Program-made: the position numbers and the translations under genes
The notes under the pieces: model-generated
What the model was told of the DNA's origin: nothing
The model's input: only the letters and a program-made list of their open reading frames with translations
The model's database searches: none
From: Bacillota bacterium
Lineage (GTDB): Bacteria > Bacillota > Clostridia > Saccharofermentanales > Fastidiosipilaceae
DNA length: 64,000 bases
Assembly (NCBI GenBank): GCA_023388435.1
Contig: JAEWGG010000013.1
Span: 84,425-148,424 of the forward strand
Direction of reading: 5' to 3'
Shown: in pieces, positions 43,433-52,382 of the stretch
Position numbering within the stretch: position 1 is the first letter of the stretch
Layout: every line of letters begins with the position of its first letter

Positions 43433-45625
43433 ATGGACGAGCGAAGCAGACGCAGCGGACAGCTGACCATCCCTACCGATCACGACGTCATTCCCGAGAC
43501 CCTCGAACTGATGCAGCGCTGGGGCGCCGATGCCCTTCGCGACTGTGACGGCACCTCCTTTCCCCAGGAGCTGAGCGAGACGGGGGCAAAAGTCTATGCA
43601 ACCTATTACACCACCCGTAAGGATAACGCCTGGGCCAGGGCCAATCCGGAGGAGGTCCAGCAGTGCTACATCATGACGCCCTTTATCTGCGCTCCAGCGG
43701 ATGGGGAGCTCCAGATTCGCCTGCTTCAGGGCCTCTCCACCGAGCTCCTGGAAGTGAATGGCCGTGATTGTCCCGCCCGGTGGTGGGAGGTCATTGATCG
43801 CAGCAGTGGCGAGGTCGTCCCTCCTGAACAGTGGAGCTATGAGGAGGAGACGGGCCGTGTGTGTATCCAGGGAGTCCAGGCTGGCCACGAGTATAGCGTG
43901 AGTTTCCTGGCCTATCTGATCTGGGACCCGGTGCACATGTACAACGCTGTAACCAACGACTGGCAGGACTTCGAGCACCAGATAACCTTCGACGTGCGCC
44001 AGCCCAAGACGCGGGCCCACAGCATGGAGCGTCTGCGCCAGTTTGTGCAGGATAATCCGCATGTGGACGTGATCCGCTATACCACCTTCTTCCACCAGTT
44101 CACCCTGATTTTTGATGAGCTGAGGAGGGAGAAATATGTGGACTGGTACGGTTATTCGGCCTCCGTCTCGCCCTATATCCTAGAGCGCTTCGAGGAGGAA
44201 GTGGGCTACCCTTTCCGGCCTGAATACATCATTGACCAGGGCTATTACAATAACCAGTACCGCATCCCCTCCAAGGAATTCAAGGACTTCATGGCCTTCC
44301 AGCGACGTGAGGTAGCGGCTCTGGCAAAAGAGATGGTGGATCTGACCCACGAGCTCGGCAAGGAGGCCATGATGTTCCTGGGGGACCACTGGATTGGCAC
44401 CGAACCCTTCATGCCCGAGTTCCAGAACATCGGTCTGGACGCCGTGGTGGGCAGTGTCGGCAATGCGGCGACCCTGCGCCTCATCTCGGATATTCCAGGC
44501 CTCAAGTACACGGAGGCCCGTTTCCTGCCGTATTTCTTTCCTGACGTCTTCCATGAGGGGGGGGACCCTGTGGGCGAGGCCCGGCGCAACTGGAAGGAGG
44601 CCCGACGCGCCATCCTGCGCAAGCCTGTGGATCGCATCGGTTATGGGGGTTATCTCAAACTGGCCTGCCAGTTTCCGGACTTCATCGACTATGTTGAGCG
44701 CATCTGTGACGAGTACCGTGATCTCTACGCCCGTATCAAGGGCCAGAAGCCCTATCAGACCCTGCGCATAGGCGTGTTGAATGCCTGGGGCAAGATGCGT
44801 TCCTGGGGCTGCCATATGGTCCACCATGCCATCTATCACCACAGTAACTACGCCTATGCCGGAGTCTTTGACATCCTGGCAGGGGCGGCCTTTGACGTCC
44901 AGTTCTTCAGCTTCGATGAGCTCCTGGCAGATCCCCAGTGCATCGCGGACTGTGATGTCCTGCTGAATGTCGGCGACAGTGACACGGCCCACAGCGGCGG
45001 CTATTACTGGGAGAAGCCGGAGATCTCGGCCCTGATTCGCGACTTTGTCCAGAAGGGCGGAGGCTTCATCGGCGTGGGTGAGCCGTCGGGCCATGCCTGG
45101 CAGGGGCGCCAGCTTCAGCTGGCCGCCGTTCTCGGTGTGGAGAAGGAGACGGGCTTTACCCTGGGTTATGACCGTTACAACAAAGACTGCAAGGACGGAC
45201 ACTTCATCCTTGAGGATGCGACGGATGCATTGGATTTCGGTCCGCCCAAGGCCGGCCTCTACGCACTTGAGGGAGCGGAGATTCTGGCCCAGAACAGCGA
45301 GGGTGTGAACCTCGTGGTCAACTGCTTCGGTCAGGGCCGCAGCGTCTACCTCTCGGGCCTGCCCTACACGCCGCAAAATGCCCGCATCCTTTACCGGGCC
45401 CTGCTCTGGGCGGCCGGGCGAGAAGAGCTGGTCCAGCGCTACTTCGTGAGCAATCCCCTGATGGAGGTCCATGTCTATCCCGACTGCGCCCAGCTCTGTG
45501 TCGTAAACAATGCGGAGGAACCAGCGGCGGGCCTGCTGACCATCGATGAGGAGACGCGGGTCAACATTGCCCTCGATGCAGCGGGCATAGCCTGGTATAA
45601 GCTGAATGGAGAGAAGCTGGACTGA
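43433..45625 (+). CDS. GH112 phosphorylase (galacto-/lacto-N-biose or galactosyl-rhamnose type)
   Basis: 730 residues from ATG 43433 (GAGGAG upstream). It aligns by eye with lacto-N-biose phosphorylase: WGADALRDCDGTSFPQ near the start, the catalytic segment FLGDHWIGTEPFMPEF with Asp318, and WGKMRSWGCHMVHHAIYHHS. The enzyme splits a beta-galactosyl disaccharide with phosphate, giving galactose 1-phosphate and the free second sugar. GH112 also contains galactosyl-1,4-rhamnose phosphorylases; the acceptor cannot be decided here. With its importer it fits mucin or milk-oligosaccharide use. No NahK or Leloir genes are adjacent. Confidence 0.93.
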   Translation: MDERSRRSGQLTIPTDHDVIPETLELMQRWGADALRDCDGTSFPQELSETGAKVYATYYTTRKDNAWARANPEEVQQCYIMTPFICAPADGELQIRLLQGLSTELLEVNGRDCPARWWEVIDRSSGEVVPPEQWSYEEETGRVCIQGVQAGHEYSVSFLAYLIWDPVHMYNAVTNDWQDFEHQITFDVRQPKTRAHSMERLRQFVQDNPHVDVIRYTTFFHQFTLIFDELRREKYVDWYGYSASVSPYILERFEEEVGYPFRPEYIIDQGYYNNQYRIPSKEFKDFMAFQRREVAALAKEMVDLTHELGKEAMMFLGDHWIGTEPFMPEFQNIGLDAVVGSVGNAATLRLISDIPGLKYTEARFLPYFFPDVFHEGGDPVGEARRNWKEARRAILRKPVDRIGYGGYLKLACQFPDFIDYVERICDEYRDLYARIKGQKPYQTLRIGVLNAWGKMRSWGCHMVHHAIYHHSNYAYAGVFDILAGAAFDVQFFSFDELLADPQCIADCDVLLNVGDSDTAHSGGYYWEKPEISALIRDFVQKGGGFIGVGEPSGHAWQGRQLQLAAVLGVEKETGFTLGYDRYNKDCKDGHFILEDATDALDFGPPKAGLYALEGAEILAQNSEGVNLVVNCFGQGRSVYLSGLPYTPQNARILYRALLWAAGREELVQRYFVSNPLMEVHVYPDCAQLCVVNNAEEPAAGLLTIDEETRVNIALDAAGIAWYKLNGEKLD

Positions 45626-45689
45626 AGCTGCTGGGAACAGGGTCACAGGACGAGCTGTCAGGCAGCTGAGTAAAGAGCGTCATAGCAGA

Positions 45690-45715
45690 GGGGGGCGAAA
45701 AGCCCCCCCCTTTTT
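45690..45715 (+). terminator. Terminator of the GH112 locus
   Basis: GGGGGGC-GAAA-type loop-GCCCCCC stem followed by five T, 65 bases after the stop. Confidence 0.9.
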
Positions 45716-45748
45716 CATTGGAATTCTCTAAATAAATTCGGTATGCGT

Positions 45749-45777
45749 TTGACGCAACAGCTTAAATCTTGTAGAAT
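45749..45777 (+). promoter_or_regulatory. Promoter of the nucleoside-salvage-like operon
   Basis: TTGACG, 17-base spacer, TAGAAT: near-consensus sigma-A promoter 54 bases before the first gene. The predicted leader is too short for a riboswitch. Confidence 0.8.
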
Positions 45778-45830
45778 CAAAACATATAGTATCAGCACAG
45801 TGCTCGGGCGCAAAAGAATAGGGGAGACCC

Positions 45831-46889
45831 ATGCAACGCTGTGATCACGATTTGCCTTTCATGCTCCAGTACGAACACGTGGCCTGGTTCGACGGCCAGG
45901 TGGTACGTGTATTGGATCGCCGGATTTATCCTACAGAGATTCGCTTTGTTCACTGCCATGATTATGGAGAGGTGGCTCAGGCCATAGCCGATATGGTCAC
46001 ACAGAGTGCGGGGCCGTACACCCTGGCCGGCATGGGCATGGCCCTGGCGGCGAAGCAGGCCAGGGCACTTGCCAGCGAGGACTTCAGCCGCTATATGGAG
46101 GAGGCCAGTCGCTGTATCTCCCAGGCCCGACCGACCACAGCCAACCGGATGCGTCAGATTACCGAGTCGGCCCGCCAGGTGGCCCTGGAAGCCCGATTGG
46201 CCGGTCAGGACCCGGCTGAGGCAGTTTTCCTGTCGACCATTGAGTCCCTGAACCGGCGCTACACGCGCATGGAGCTTGTGGGTCGAGCCCTGCTGCGCGT
46301 CCTGCCCAGGGATCCCAGGGAGGCCGTGCTGACCCAGTGCTTCGGAGAGACGATCGTCGGGATGATGCTGCGTCTGGCCAGGCAGGAAAAGAGACAGTTC
46401 CGGGTGATTTCGGCGGAGACCAGACCCTATCTGCAAGGGGCCAGGCTCACTGCGACCTGTGCCCAGGAGATGGGCTTCGACACCACAGTTATCTGTGACA
46501 ACATGGTGGGCTACGCCATGCAGCGTGAGAACGTGCGCGTCTTCACCTCCGCCGCCGACAGTATCGCCCGTGACGGACATATTGCGAATAAGATCGGAAC
46601 CTATCAGATGGCCATCCTGGCCCAGTACCACCAGCTTCCCTATTTTGTCACGGGAATACCCGATGAGGCCAAGCACAGCCTGGCCGACATCGTCATCGAG
46701 CAGCGTGATCCAGAGCTGGTCACCCACATACACGGCATCTGTCATGTGGCCGAGGGGGTCAAGGCCCTGTATCCCTCTTTTGATATCGTGCCGCCCGAGC
46801 TGATCAGCGGGGTGGTTACAGATAAGGGTATCTATGCCCCCTGGGACTTGACGGAGTACTTCGCTTCCCCCGTTGAACGCTTTTATTAG
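45831..46889 (+). CDS. eIF2B/MtnA-family sugar-phosphate isomerase, divergent
   Basis: 352 residues. C-terminal two thirds match the MtnA fold: TQCFGETIVG with Cys170, ISAETRPYLQGARLTA, ICDNMVGYAM and AADSIARDGHIANKIGTYQ with Asp243, so both catalytic residues (Cys, Asp) are kept. But the phosphate-site motif VRGAPAIG of MtnA is replaced by VTQSAGPYTLAG, and TxCN reads TQCF. It is therefore likely an isomerase of a sugar 1-phosphate other than methylthioribose 1-phosphate. A phosphorylase making such products is two genes downstream. Good RBS (GGGGAG). Confidence 0.8.
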   Translation: MQRCDHDLPFMLQYEHVAWFDGQVVRVLDRRIYPTEIRFVHCHDYGEVAQAIADMVTQSAGPYTLAGMGMALAAKQARALASEDFSRYMEEASRCISQARPTTANRMRQITESARQVALEARLAGQDPAEAVFLSTIESLNRRYTRMELVGRALLRVLPRDPREAVLTQCFGETIVGMMLRLARQEKRQFRVISAETRPYLQGARLTATCAQEMGFDTTVICDNMVGYAMQRENVRVFTSAADSIARDGHIANKIGTYQMAILAQYHQLPYFVTGIPDEAKHSLADIVIEQRDPELVTHIHGICHVAEGVKALYPSFDIVPPELISGVVTDKGIYAPWDLTEYFASPVERFY

Positions 46890-46928
46890 GTAGGGTCAGG
46901 TGCTGAGGCCGTAATGAGCTTGTGAAGT

Positions 46929-46954
46929 TTTCGCCGGTCCTGTTGCGGGCGAAA
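46929..46954 (+). other. Intercistronic hairpin
   Basis: TTTCGCC pairs with GGCGAAA around a 12-base loop, between the isomerase and permease genes. No T tract, so probably not a full stop. Confidence 0.4.
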
Positions 46955-47010
46955 CCTGCACATAGAGTTATGGGCTGCGGTCCTAGGGCTGCAATCTAAA
47001 GGAGGTCTTT

Positions 47011-48333
47011 ATGGGAAAAAAGAGGCTGACCCTCTACGATTTAGTAGGTTTGGGTATCGGACAAATCATAGGCTCAGGTGTCATGATCCTGACGGGTATT
47101 GCGATTGGCAAGACGGGACATGGCGTAACCTGGGCCTTTATTGTCGCCGGTATCGTTGTCGCCATCACCAATCTCTGCCTGGCGACCCTCGGCTCGGCAA
47201 TCCCCTCAAATGGCGGGATGTACACCTATGTGCGCGATCTGATTGGCCCGAAGACGGGTTTCTTCTACGTCGCCCTGCTGGCGGCGGGCCAGCTGGTCCT
47301 CGCCAACTACGCCATCGGCTTTGCCGAGTACTTCAAGGCCCTGGCCCCCAACCTCAACACCACAGTCGTGGCGGGGCTCATGATGACGGCGGTTTTTGTC
47401 ATCAATTTAATGGGCGTCAAGACGGCGATGCGTGTCCAGAATATACTGGTCGCCGTGCTCGTCCTCTCCGTCGGCCTCTTCGTCCTCCTCGGCCTGCCCA
47501 AGATTCAGGACTTCTCAGCCTATGTGGACCCGGCGAAAGTCATGCCCAGCGGTCTGGGCGGCTTTGTGGCGGCGATTTTCCTGGTCCGCTTCTCCCTCGT
47601 GGGGGCCGAATACATTAATGAGTTCGGCGACGACTCGGAGAATCCTGGTCGAAATATTCCTCTGGCCATGATTATCTCCACTGCCGTCGTTTCCGTAGTC
47701 TATCTGGGTGTGGGCTTTGTGGCCTCCGGCGTCCTGCCCCTGGAAAAGGTTTCCTTCCAGACCCTCGATGCGGTGGCTAAGGAGATCTTTCCCCCTGTTA
47801 TCTATTATTTCTTCATCGTGGGTGGCGCGATGTTCGCCGTGGCCTCCTCTCTCAACGCCGTCTTCGCCTGGGCTCCCAAAGGCCTGGAAGTGGCCGTACA
47901 CGACGGCTGGCTGCCCAGCTGGCTGGCGCGTACGAACCGCCGCTTCGGTACGACGCATTACCTGCTGATCATCTTCTATGTCATCGGTATGATACCGATT
48001 CTGGCTGGTGGGACCCTGGAGATCATTGCGGTCCTGGGCAATAATATAGGTCTTATTTTTGCCGCCCTGCCCCTCGCCGCCGTCATGTTCCTGCCCCGGC
48101 GTAAGCCCGAGGCCTACAGCCAGGCCTATTTCAAGTTCCCGCGCTGGGCCATGTATGTCCTGCCCCTGCTCTGCCTCGGCGTATTTGTCGGCGGCTTCTA
48201 CTCCAATGTGGACTTCATCGGCGCGAAGGGAATGTACGTGCTCGGGGGCTACTGCCTCATTGTCGTGGTCTACGCCCTGCTTCGGGAACCCGTGCAGAAG
48301 AGGCTGTCCGCCCGACGAAATTCAGATAAGTAA
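47011..48333 (+). CDS. APC-superfamily permease
   Basis: 440 residues, about twelve membrane segments. First helix motif LVGLGIGQIIGSGVMILTG is the APC substrate-binding unwinding region; later SLVGAEYINEFGDDSENPGR fits helix 6. APC members move amino acids, polyamines or related compounds; some carry nucleobases or S-methylmethionine. Placed between a sugar-phosphate isomerase and a nucleoside phosphorylase, it could import a nucleoside or similar compound, which is inference only. AAAGGAGG upstream. Confidence 0.88.
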   Translation: MGKKRLTLYDLVGLGIGQIIGSGVMILTGIAIGKTGHGVTWAFIVAGIVVAITNLCLATLGSAIPSNGGMYTYVRDLIGPKTGFFYVALLAAGQLVLANYAIGFAEYFKALAPNLNTTVVAGLMMTAVFVINLMGVKTAMRVQNILVAVLVLSVGLFVLLGLPKIQDFSAYVDPAKVMPSGLGGFVAAIFLVRFSLVGAEYINEFGDDSENPGRNIPLAMIISTAVVSVVYLGVGFVASGVLPLEKVSFQTLDAVAKEIFPPVIYYFFIVGGAMFAVASSLNAVFAWAPKGLEVAVHDGWLPSWLARTNRRFGTTHYLLIIFYVIGMIPILAGGTLEIIAVLGNNIGLIFAALPLAAVMFLPRRKPEAYSQAYFKFPRWAMYVLPLLCLGVFVGGFYSNVDFIGAKGMYVLGGYCLIVVVYALLREPVQKRLSARRNSDK

Positions 48334-48346
48334 AGGAGCTAAAGCC

Positions 48347-49171
48347 ATGTTAAAAGCCAAAGATCCTGGCCGTTACCAGGCCAGTGCAGACTACATCCGC
48401 CAGCACTTGCCCGCCTCTGTGGACCTAGCCGTCGTGTTGGGTACGGGCCTGGGCGGCCTCCTGGATGTTCTGGAAGAAAAAGTGGAAATCCCCTATCGGG
48501 ACATCCCCCAGTTCCTCCAGGCCACGGCCCCCGGACACCAGGGGAAGTTCATCTACGGCAAGCTCGGGGGACGGAGCTTGCTCTGCATGTCGGGGCGCTT
48601 CCACTACTATGAGGGCTATGACTTCGACGAGCTGGCGACCCCGGTCTATGTACTCAAGCTGCTGGGTATTGAGACCCTGATACTGACCAATGCCGCGGGC
48701 GCCATCAATTACCACCTGCACCCCGGCGATATCTGCCTGATCAGCGACCACATCAATCTTGTGGGGGCCTCGCCCACCCGTGGGCGGAACCTCGAAGACT
48801 TCGGCCCCCGCTTCTATCCCATTGACAATCTCTACGATCGGGAGCTGCGTCGCCTGGCCCATCGTACGGCAAATGAGCTGGGACTGGAACTCAAGGACGG
48901 GGTCTATTACTATGCGGTCGGCCCGCATTTTGAGACCCCCGCAGAGATCCGTGCCATGCGCACTCTGGGGGCGGACCTTGTCGGCATGTCCACCGTGACC
49001 GAGTCCCTGACTGCGGGGCACTGCGGCATCCGCGTCCTCGCCTTCTCCCTTGCGACGAATTACAGTAGTGACCGCGTTGAGAACATGGACGGTTCGGAGG
49101 TGGAGGCCGTGGCCGAGGCTGCCTCGGAGCGGCTCCTGCGCCTGATCCGTGGGGTGGTGGCAAAAATCTGA
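48347..49171 (+). CDS. Purine nucleoside phosphorylase / MTA phosphorylase family
   Basis: 274 residues from ATG 48347 (AAAGGAG upstream); the frame is open further upstream over the permease gene but that part is a shadow. Family motifs: VVLGTGLGGLLD (phosphate loop), SGRFHYYEGYD, LTNAAGAINYHL, VGPHFETPAEIRAMRTLGAD, LVGMSTVTES and SLATNYSSD (base-binding Asn). It cleaves purine nucleosides with phosphate to a base and a pentose 1-phosphate. The latter could feed the isomerase at the start of the operon. Confidence 0.92.
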   Translation: MLKAKDPGRYQASADYIRQHLPASVDLAVVLGTGLGGLLDVLEEKVEIPYRDIPQFLQATAPGHQGKFIYGKLGGRSLLCMSGRFHYYEGYDFDELATPVYVLKLLGIETLILTNAAGAINYHLHPGDICLISDHINLVGASPTRGRNLEDFGPRFYPIDNLYDRELRRLAHRTANELGLELKDGVYYYAVGPHFETPAEIRAMRTLGADLVGMSTVTESLTAGHCGIRVLAFSLATNYSSDRVENMDGSEVEAVAEAASERLLRLIRGVVAKI

Positions 49172-49210
49172 AGCCGCCTTGCAATCTGACGTCAGACCAG
49201 CCTGTTAAAA

Positions 49211-49264
49211 GCTCCCAGGGCCCGGGAGGAGGACTGACCCAGGTCCTCCCCAGGGACTGGGAGC
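49211..49264. terminator. Bidirectional terminator between PNP and potD
   Basis: GCTCCCAG pairs with CTGGGAGC and GGGAGGAGGAC-like inner arms pair with GTCCTCCC. On the minus strand it is followed by TTTTAACAGG; on the plus strand by TCTTCTATG. Convergent genes on both sides. Confidence 0.75.
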
Positions 49265-49301
49265 TCTTCTATGTATTCATGGATATTCGGGGAGACCTCG
49301 C

Positions 49302-50633
49302 TCAGGGCGTCTTGACCCGCTGCCAGATGTCGTCGTAGCGGCGGACGAAGGGGCCGGGATTGCGAAAGATTTCCATGTGCTGGCAGCGGCTGAGTTCGGG
49401 ATAGGCGACGGGGCTCTCGCGGTAGTCCTCCTCCTGGAGCTGACGCCCCTCCTGGGAGGGCAGGGAATAGCCGACGTAGTCCGCATTCTGGGCGGCGTTT
49501 CGCGGCTCCAGCATGAAGTTGATAAAGGCCTGGGCCCCCTCGGGATTCTGGGCATTCTTGGGAATGGCCCAGCCGTCAAACCAGAGGTTGGAGCCTTCCC
49601 TGGGGATGATGTAGTCCAGATCCTCGTTGCTGAACATGGCGTCCAGGGCGTCGCCAGAATACATGAGGGCCATGGCGGCCTCCCCGGCGATCATCATGTC
49701 CTTGGTCTGGTCCAGGACGTAGGCGTAGACCAGGGGGTATTGTTTTTGCAGCTCTGCCAGGGCCTGGTCTAGTTCCTTGGGCTCATGGCTGTTCATGGAA
49801 TAGCCCAGGCGCTTGAGGGCCACCATGAGCGAGTCCCGCGAGGAATCCATCATCAGGATCTGGCGCTCATACTGGGGGTCCCAGAGGGCGTCCCAGGAAT
49901 CGGGGGGGCTGCTGACCAGCTTGCGGTTGTAGAGAATGCCGACCGTGCCCCAGAAGCAGGGAGCGCTGTAGCGTTGCTCAGGGTCATACTGGAGCCGCAG
50001 CTTGTCGGCGTCTATATGTCGGATATTCGGCACCTGGGACCAGTCGATGGGCCGCAGCATATCCTCCTGGATGAGGCGCTCAATCATGTAATCGGAGGGG
50101 ACGATGACGTCGTAGTTGGAGCCCCCGTGCTTGAGCTTGACATAGAGGTCCTCATTGTTGCTGTAGTTCGAGTAAATAACGTGGATGCCCGTTTCCGCTT
50201 CGAAGCGCTGGAGGAGTTCAGGGTCGATGTAGCTGCCCCAGTTATAGACACTGATCTGGGCCCGGTTCCAGTGTGAGCCGCAGGAGGCCAGGGGGAAGAG
50301 GAGACTCAGGCAGAGACAGAAGCCGAGGAAGCGGCTGAGCTGGCGGGCCAGGCGCCTGGCCAGATTGCCGGCCCGGCGCTCCAGGCGGCGCTGGCTGGAC
50401 TGGCTGTAGCGGCGCAGGCTGGCCGTGCTTCTCCGGCGGAGACCGCCCCGTCGTCCGAGACCCTCGCAGAGCAGTTTACGGCCTTCTGTCCGGGCGCGGC
50501 GGGAGAGGGAGGCCCTGGGCCCTCCTGGTCTGGGCCTGCTCAGCTTCCGCTCCACAGGGCGGGCGGCACGGTGTCGCTGCTGGCTCTGGCTGCGCCGTAA
50601 GAGCTGCTGGAAAAAACGGATGTTTACGGCCAT
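49302..50633 (-). CDS. potD: Spermidine/putrescine-binding lipoprotein PotD with Arg-rich N-terminal extension
   Basis: 443 residues. From residue 101 onward it is a normal PotD: signal LSRFLGFCLCLSLLFPLASC (lipid Cys118), VYNWGSYIDPELLQRFE, YDVIVPSDYMIERL, and GSNLWFDGWAIPKNAQNPEG. The first about 100 residues are an added basic stretch with 29 Arg and no hydrophobic part, placed before the signal peptide. The start is well supported: AAGGAGGAG, 5 bases, then ATG within a TAATG overlap with potC. How such a long basic leader passes export is unclear. Confidence 0.9.
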   Translation of the reverse strand: MAVNIRFFQQLLRRSQSQQRHRAARPVERKLSRPRPGGPRASLSRRARTEGRKLLCEGLGRRGGLRRRSTASLRRYSQSSQRRLERRAGNLARRLARQLSRFLGFCLCLSLLFPLASCGSHWNRAQISVYNWGSYIDPELLQRFEAETGIHVIYSNYSNNEDLYVKLKHGGSNYDVIVPSDYMIERLIQEDMLRPIDWSQVPNIRHIDADKLRLQYDPEQRYSAPCFWGTVGILYNRKLVSSPPDSWDALWDPQYERQILMMDSSRDSLMVALKRLGYSMNSHEPKELDQALAELQKQYPLVYAYVLDQTKDMMIAGEAAMALMYSGDALDAMFSNEDLDYIIPREGSNLWFDGWAIPKNAQNPEGAQAFINFMLEPRNAAQNADYVGYSLPSQEGRQLQEEDYRESPVAYPELSRCQHMEIFRNPGPFVRRYDDIWQRVKTP

Positions 50634-51433
50634 TAAAGCTCCTCCTTCTGGCGGCGTTCCAGATTTTTGGCGGCCCGCTCAGCACGTAGATTCATCAGGA
50701 GCATGAGGATGAGCATAGCCGCGAACATGAGGGTGGACAGGGCGTTGATCTCCGGATTAATTCCGCGTTTGGCCATGGCGTAAACCAGGGTGGAAACCGT
50801 TTCGACGCCGTTGCCCGTAGTGAAGAAGGAGAGGACAAAATCATCGATGGACAGGGTGAAGGCGATGAGAGCCCCCGAGAGGATGCCTGTACGGATGTAG
50901 GGAAGGACCACACGGAAGAGGGTCTGGCTGGGGCTGGCCCCGAGATCCATGGCCGCCTCCGGTAGGGACTGGGGCATCTGGCGCAGCTTCGGCAGGACGG
51001 AGAGCAGGACATAGGGGACGGTGAAGGCCACGTGGGAGAGGAGGAGGGTCAGGAAGCCGAAGTCCAGACCCAGACCGCGATACAGGACCATCAGACCGAC
51101 GGCCATGACGATATCGGGATTGAGCACCGGAATCTGGTTGCAGGCCAGGATGAAGCGGCGGCTGCCCTGACGCCAGGCGTGGATGCCGAGGGCGCCCAGG
51201 GTCCCGATGACCGTCGAACAGAGGGTGGCCAACAGGGCGATGAGCAGCGTGTTGTAGAGGGCTCCCAGAATCTCGCTGTTCTGGAAAAGACCGCTGTACC
51301 AGCGTAGGGAAAAACCCTGCCAGACTCCGCGCGTTTTCCCCTCGTTGAAAGAAAAAATAACCAGGACGAGGATCGGGGCATAGAGAAAGGCATAGAGTAG
51401 AAAAATATAGAGTCGCGAAAAGAACTTAGACAT
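50633..51433 (-). CDS. potC: Polyamine ABC permease PotC
   Basis: 266 residues, six membrane segments; EAA region QSLPEAAMDLGASPSQTLFR then VVLPYIRTGILSGALIAFTL; the conserved FTLSIDDFVLSFFTTG is typical of PotC. Overlaps both potB (8 bases) and potD (1 base), so the four genes are translated together. Confidence 0.93.
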   Translation of the reverse strand: MSKFFSRLYIFLLYAFLYAPILVLVIFSFNEGKTRGVWQGFSLRWYSGLFQNSEILGALYNTLLIALLATLCSTVIGTLGALGIHAWRQGSRRFILACNQIPVLNPDIVMAVGLMVLYRGLGLDFGFLTLLLSHVAFTVPYVLLSVLPKLRQMPQSLPEAAMDLGASPSQTLFRVVLPYIRTGILSGALIAFTLSIDDFVLSFFTTGNGVETVSTLVYAMAKRGINPEINALSTLMFAAMLILMLLMNLRAERAAKNLERRQKEEL

Positions 51434-52382
51434 CGGCCGCCCCCTTTTCCCTTTCGTCGGAAGGGGCCGCCAGCTCGCCCTGGAGTCCAGGTTCCAGGGC
51501 CTGCTGGGTCATGCTGAACTCGCTGCCCGTGCCCCGTGCCTGGCCCTTGCTGCGGTCCGTATTCTTCTCCTCACCGGAGAAGAGGACAGAGATGACCAGG
51601 AATATCATGAGCAGGACGGCGATGGCTGAACCATAATTGTGGTTGCCTGTCACCGTAAACTGCTGCTCGACGACGTTACCGATGAGGTTGCTCTTGTTTC
51701 CGCCCAGCAGGGCGGTGATTTCAAAGGTTGAGATGGCGGGGACAAAGACCATGGCGATGCCAGAAAAGACCCCCGGCAGGGACAGGGGGAAAATGACACG
51801 CAGGAAGCTGCGCCAGCGGTTGCAGCCGAGGTCGCTGGCCGCTTCGATGAGCCCCTGGTCCATCTTCTCCAGGATGGTGTAGATGGGCAGAACCATGAAC
51901 GGCAGAAAATTATAAATCATGCCGAGAATGACCGCTGACTCTGTATAGAGTATATCCAGGGGGGCCAGGCCCAGGCTGCGGCAGATCTGGCTGATCAGGC
52001 CGCTCCGCGAGAGCAGGGTCACCCAGGCGTAGGTGCGGAGCAGGAAGTTCATCCACATGGGCAGGAGGAGCAGCATCAGGGCCGTGGCCCGATAGCGGGT
52101 CTGGAGACGGCTCAGGAAGTAGGCCAGGGGGTAGCCCAGGACCAGACAGAAGGCCGTGGTTATGGCGGCGATGCGCACCGAGCGCCAGAGCGTGCCCAGG
52201 TTGCGCAGGGAGAAGAAGCGTACAAAATTCTGGAGGGAGAACTGGCCGTTCTCCTGGGTAAAGGCGTAGTAGAGTACGAGAATCAGGGGAACTACGATAA
52301 ATAGAGCCGCCCAGACGAGATAGGGCGCTGCGTAGGCCCTCCGCTGGAGCCCGGGCCGCGGTGGATGCTTAGTCCTCGTCAC
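51426..52382 (-). CDS. potB: Polyamine ABC permease PotB
   Basis: 318 residues from GTG 52382 with GGAGG upstream, overlapping potA by 14 bases. Membrane domain with EAA loop [20 protein letters not shown] followed by IFPLSLPGV and the PotB-like end of the core ([20 protein letters not shown]). A 50-residue hydrophilic C-terminal tail (Glu/Gly/Gln-rich) goes beyond the normal length. Confidence 0.92.
   Translation of the reverse strand: MTRTKHPPRPGLQRRAYAAPYLVWAALFIVVPLILVLYYAFTQENGQFSLQNFVRFFSLRNLGTLWRSVRIAAITTAFCLVLGYPLAYFLSRLQTRYRATALMLLLLPMWMNFLLRTYAWVTLLSRSGLISQICRSLGLAPLDILYTESAVILGMIYNFLPFMVLPIYTILEKMDQGLIEAASDLGCNRWRSFLRVIFPLSLPGVFSGIAMVFVPAISTFEITALLGGNKSNLIGNVVEQQFTVTGNHNYGSAIAVLLMIFLVISVLFSGEEKNTDRSKGQARGTGSEFSMTQQALEPGLQGELAAPSDEREKGAADV

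Noticed and set aside
45778..45830. Purine or SAM-type riboswitch before the nucleoside-salvage-like operon
   Set aside because: The predicted leader after the promoter is under 55 bases and shows no aptamer-like structure.
48059..48346. 96-codon extension of the nucleoside phosphorylase over the permease gene
   Set aside because: It is a shadow of the permease; the ATG at 48347 has AAAGGAG and matches the family start.
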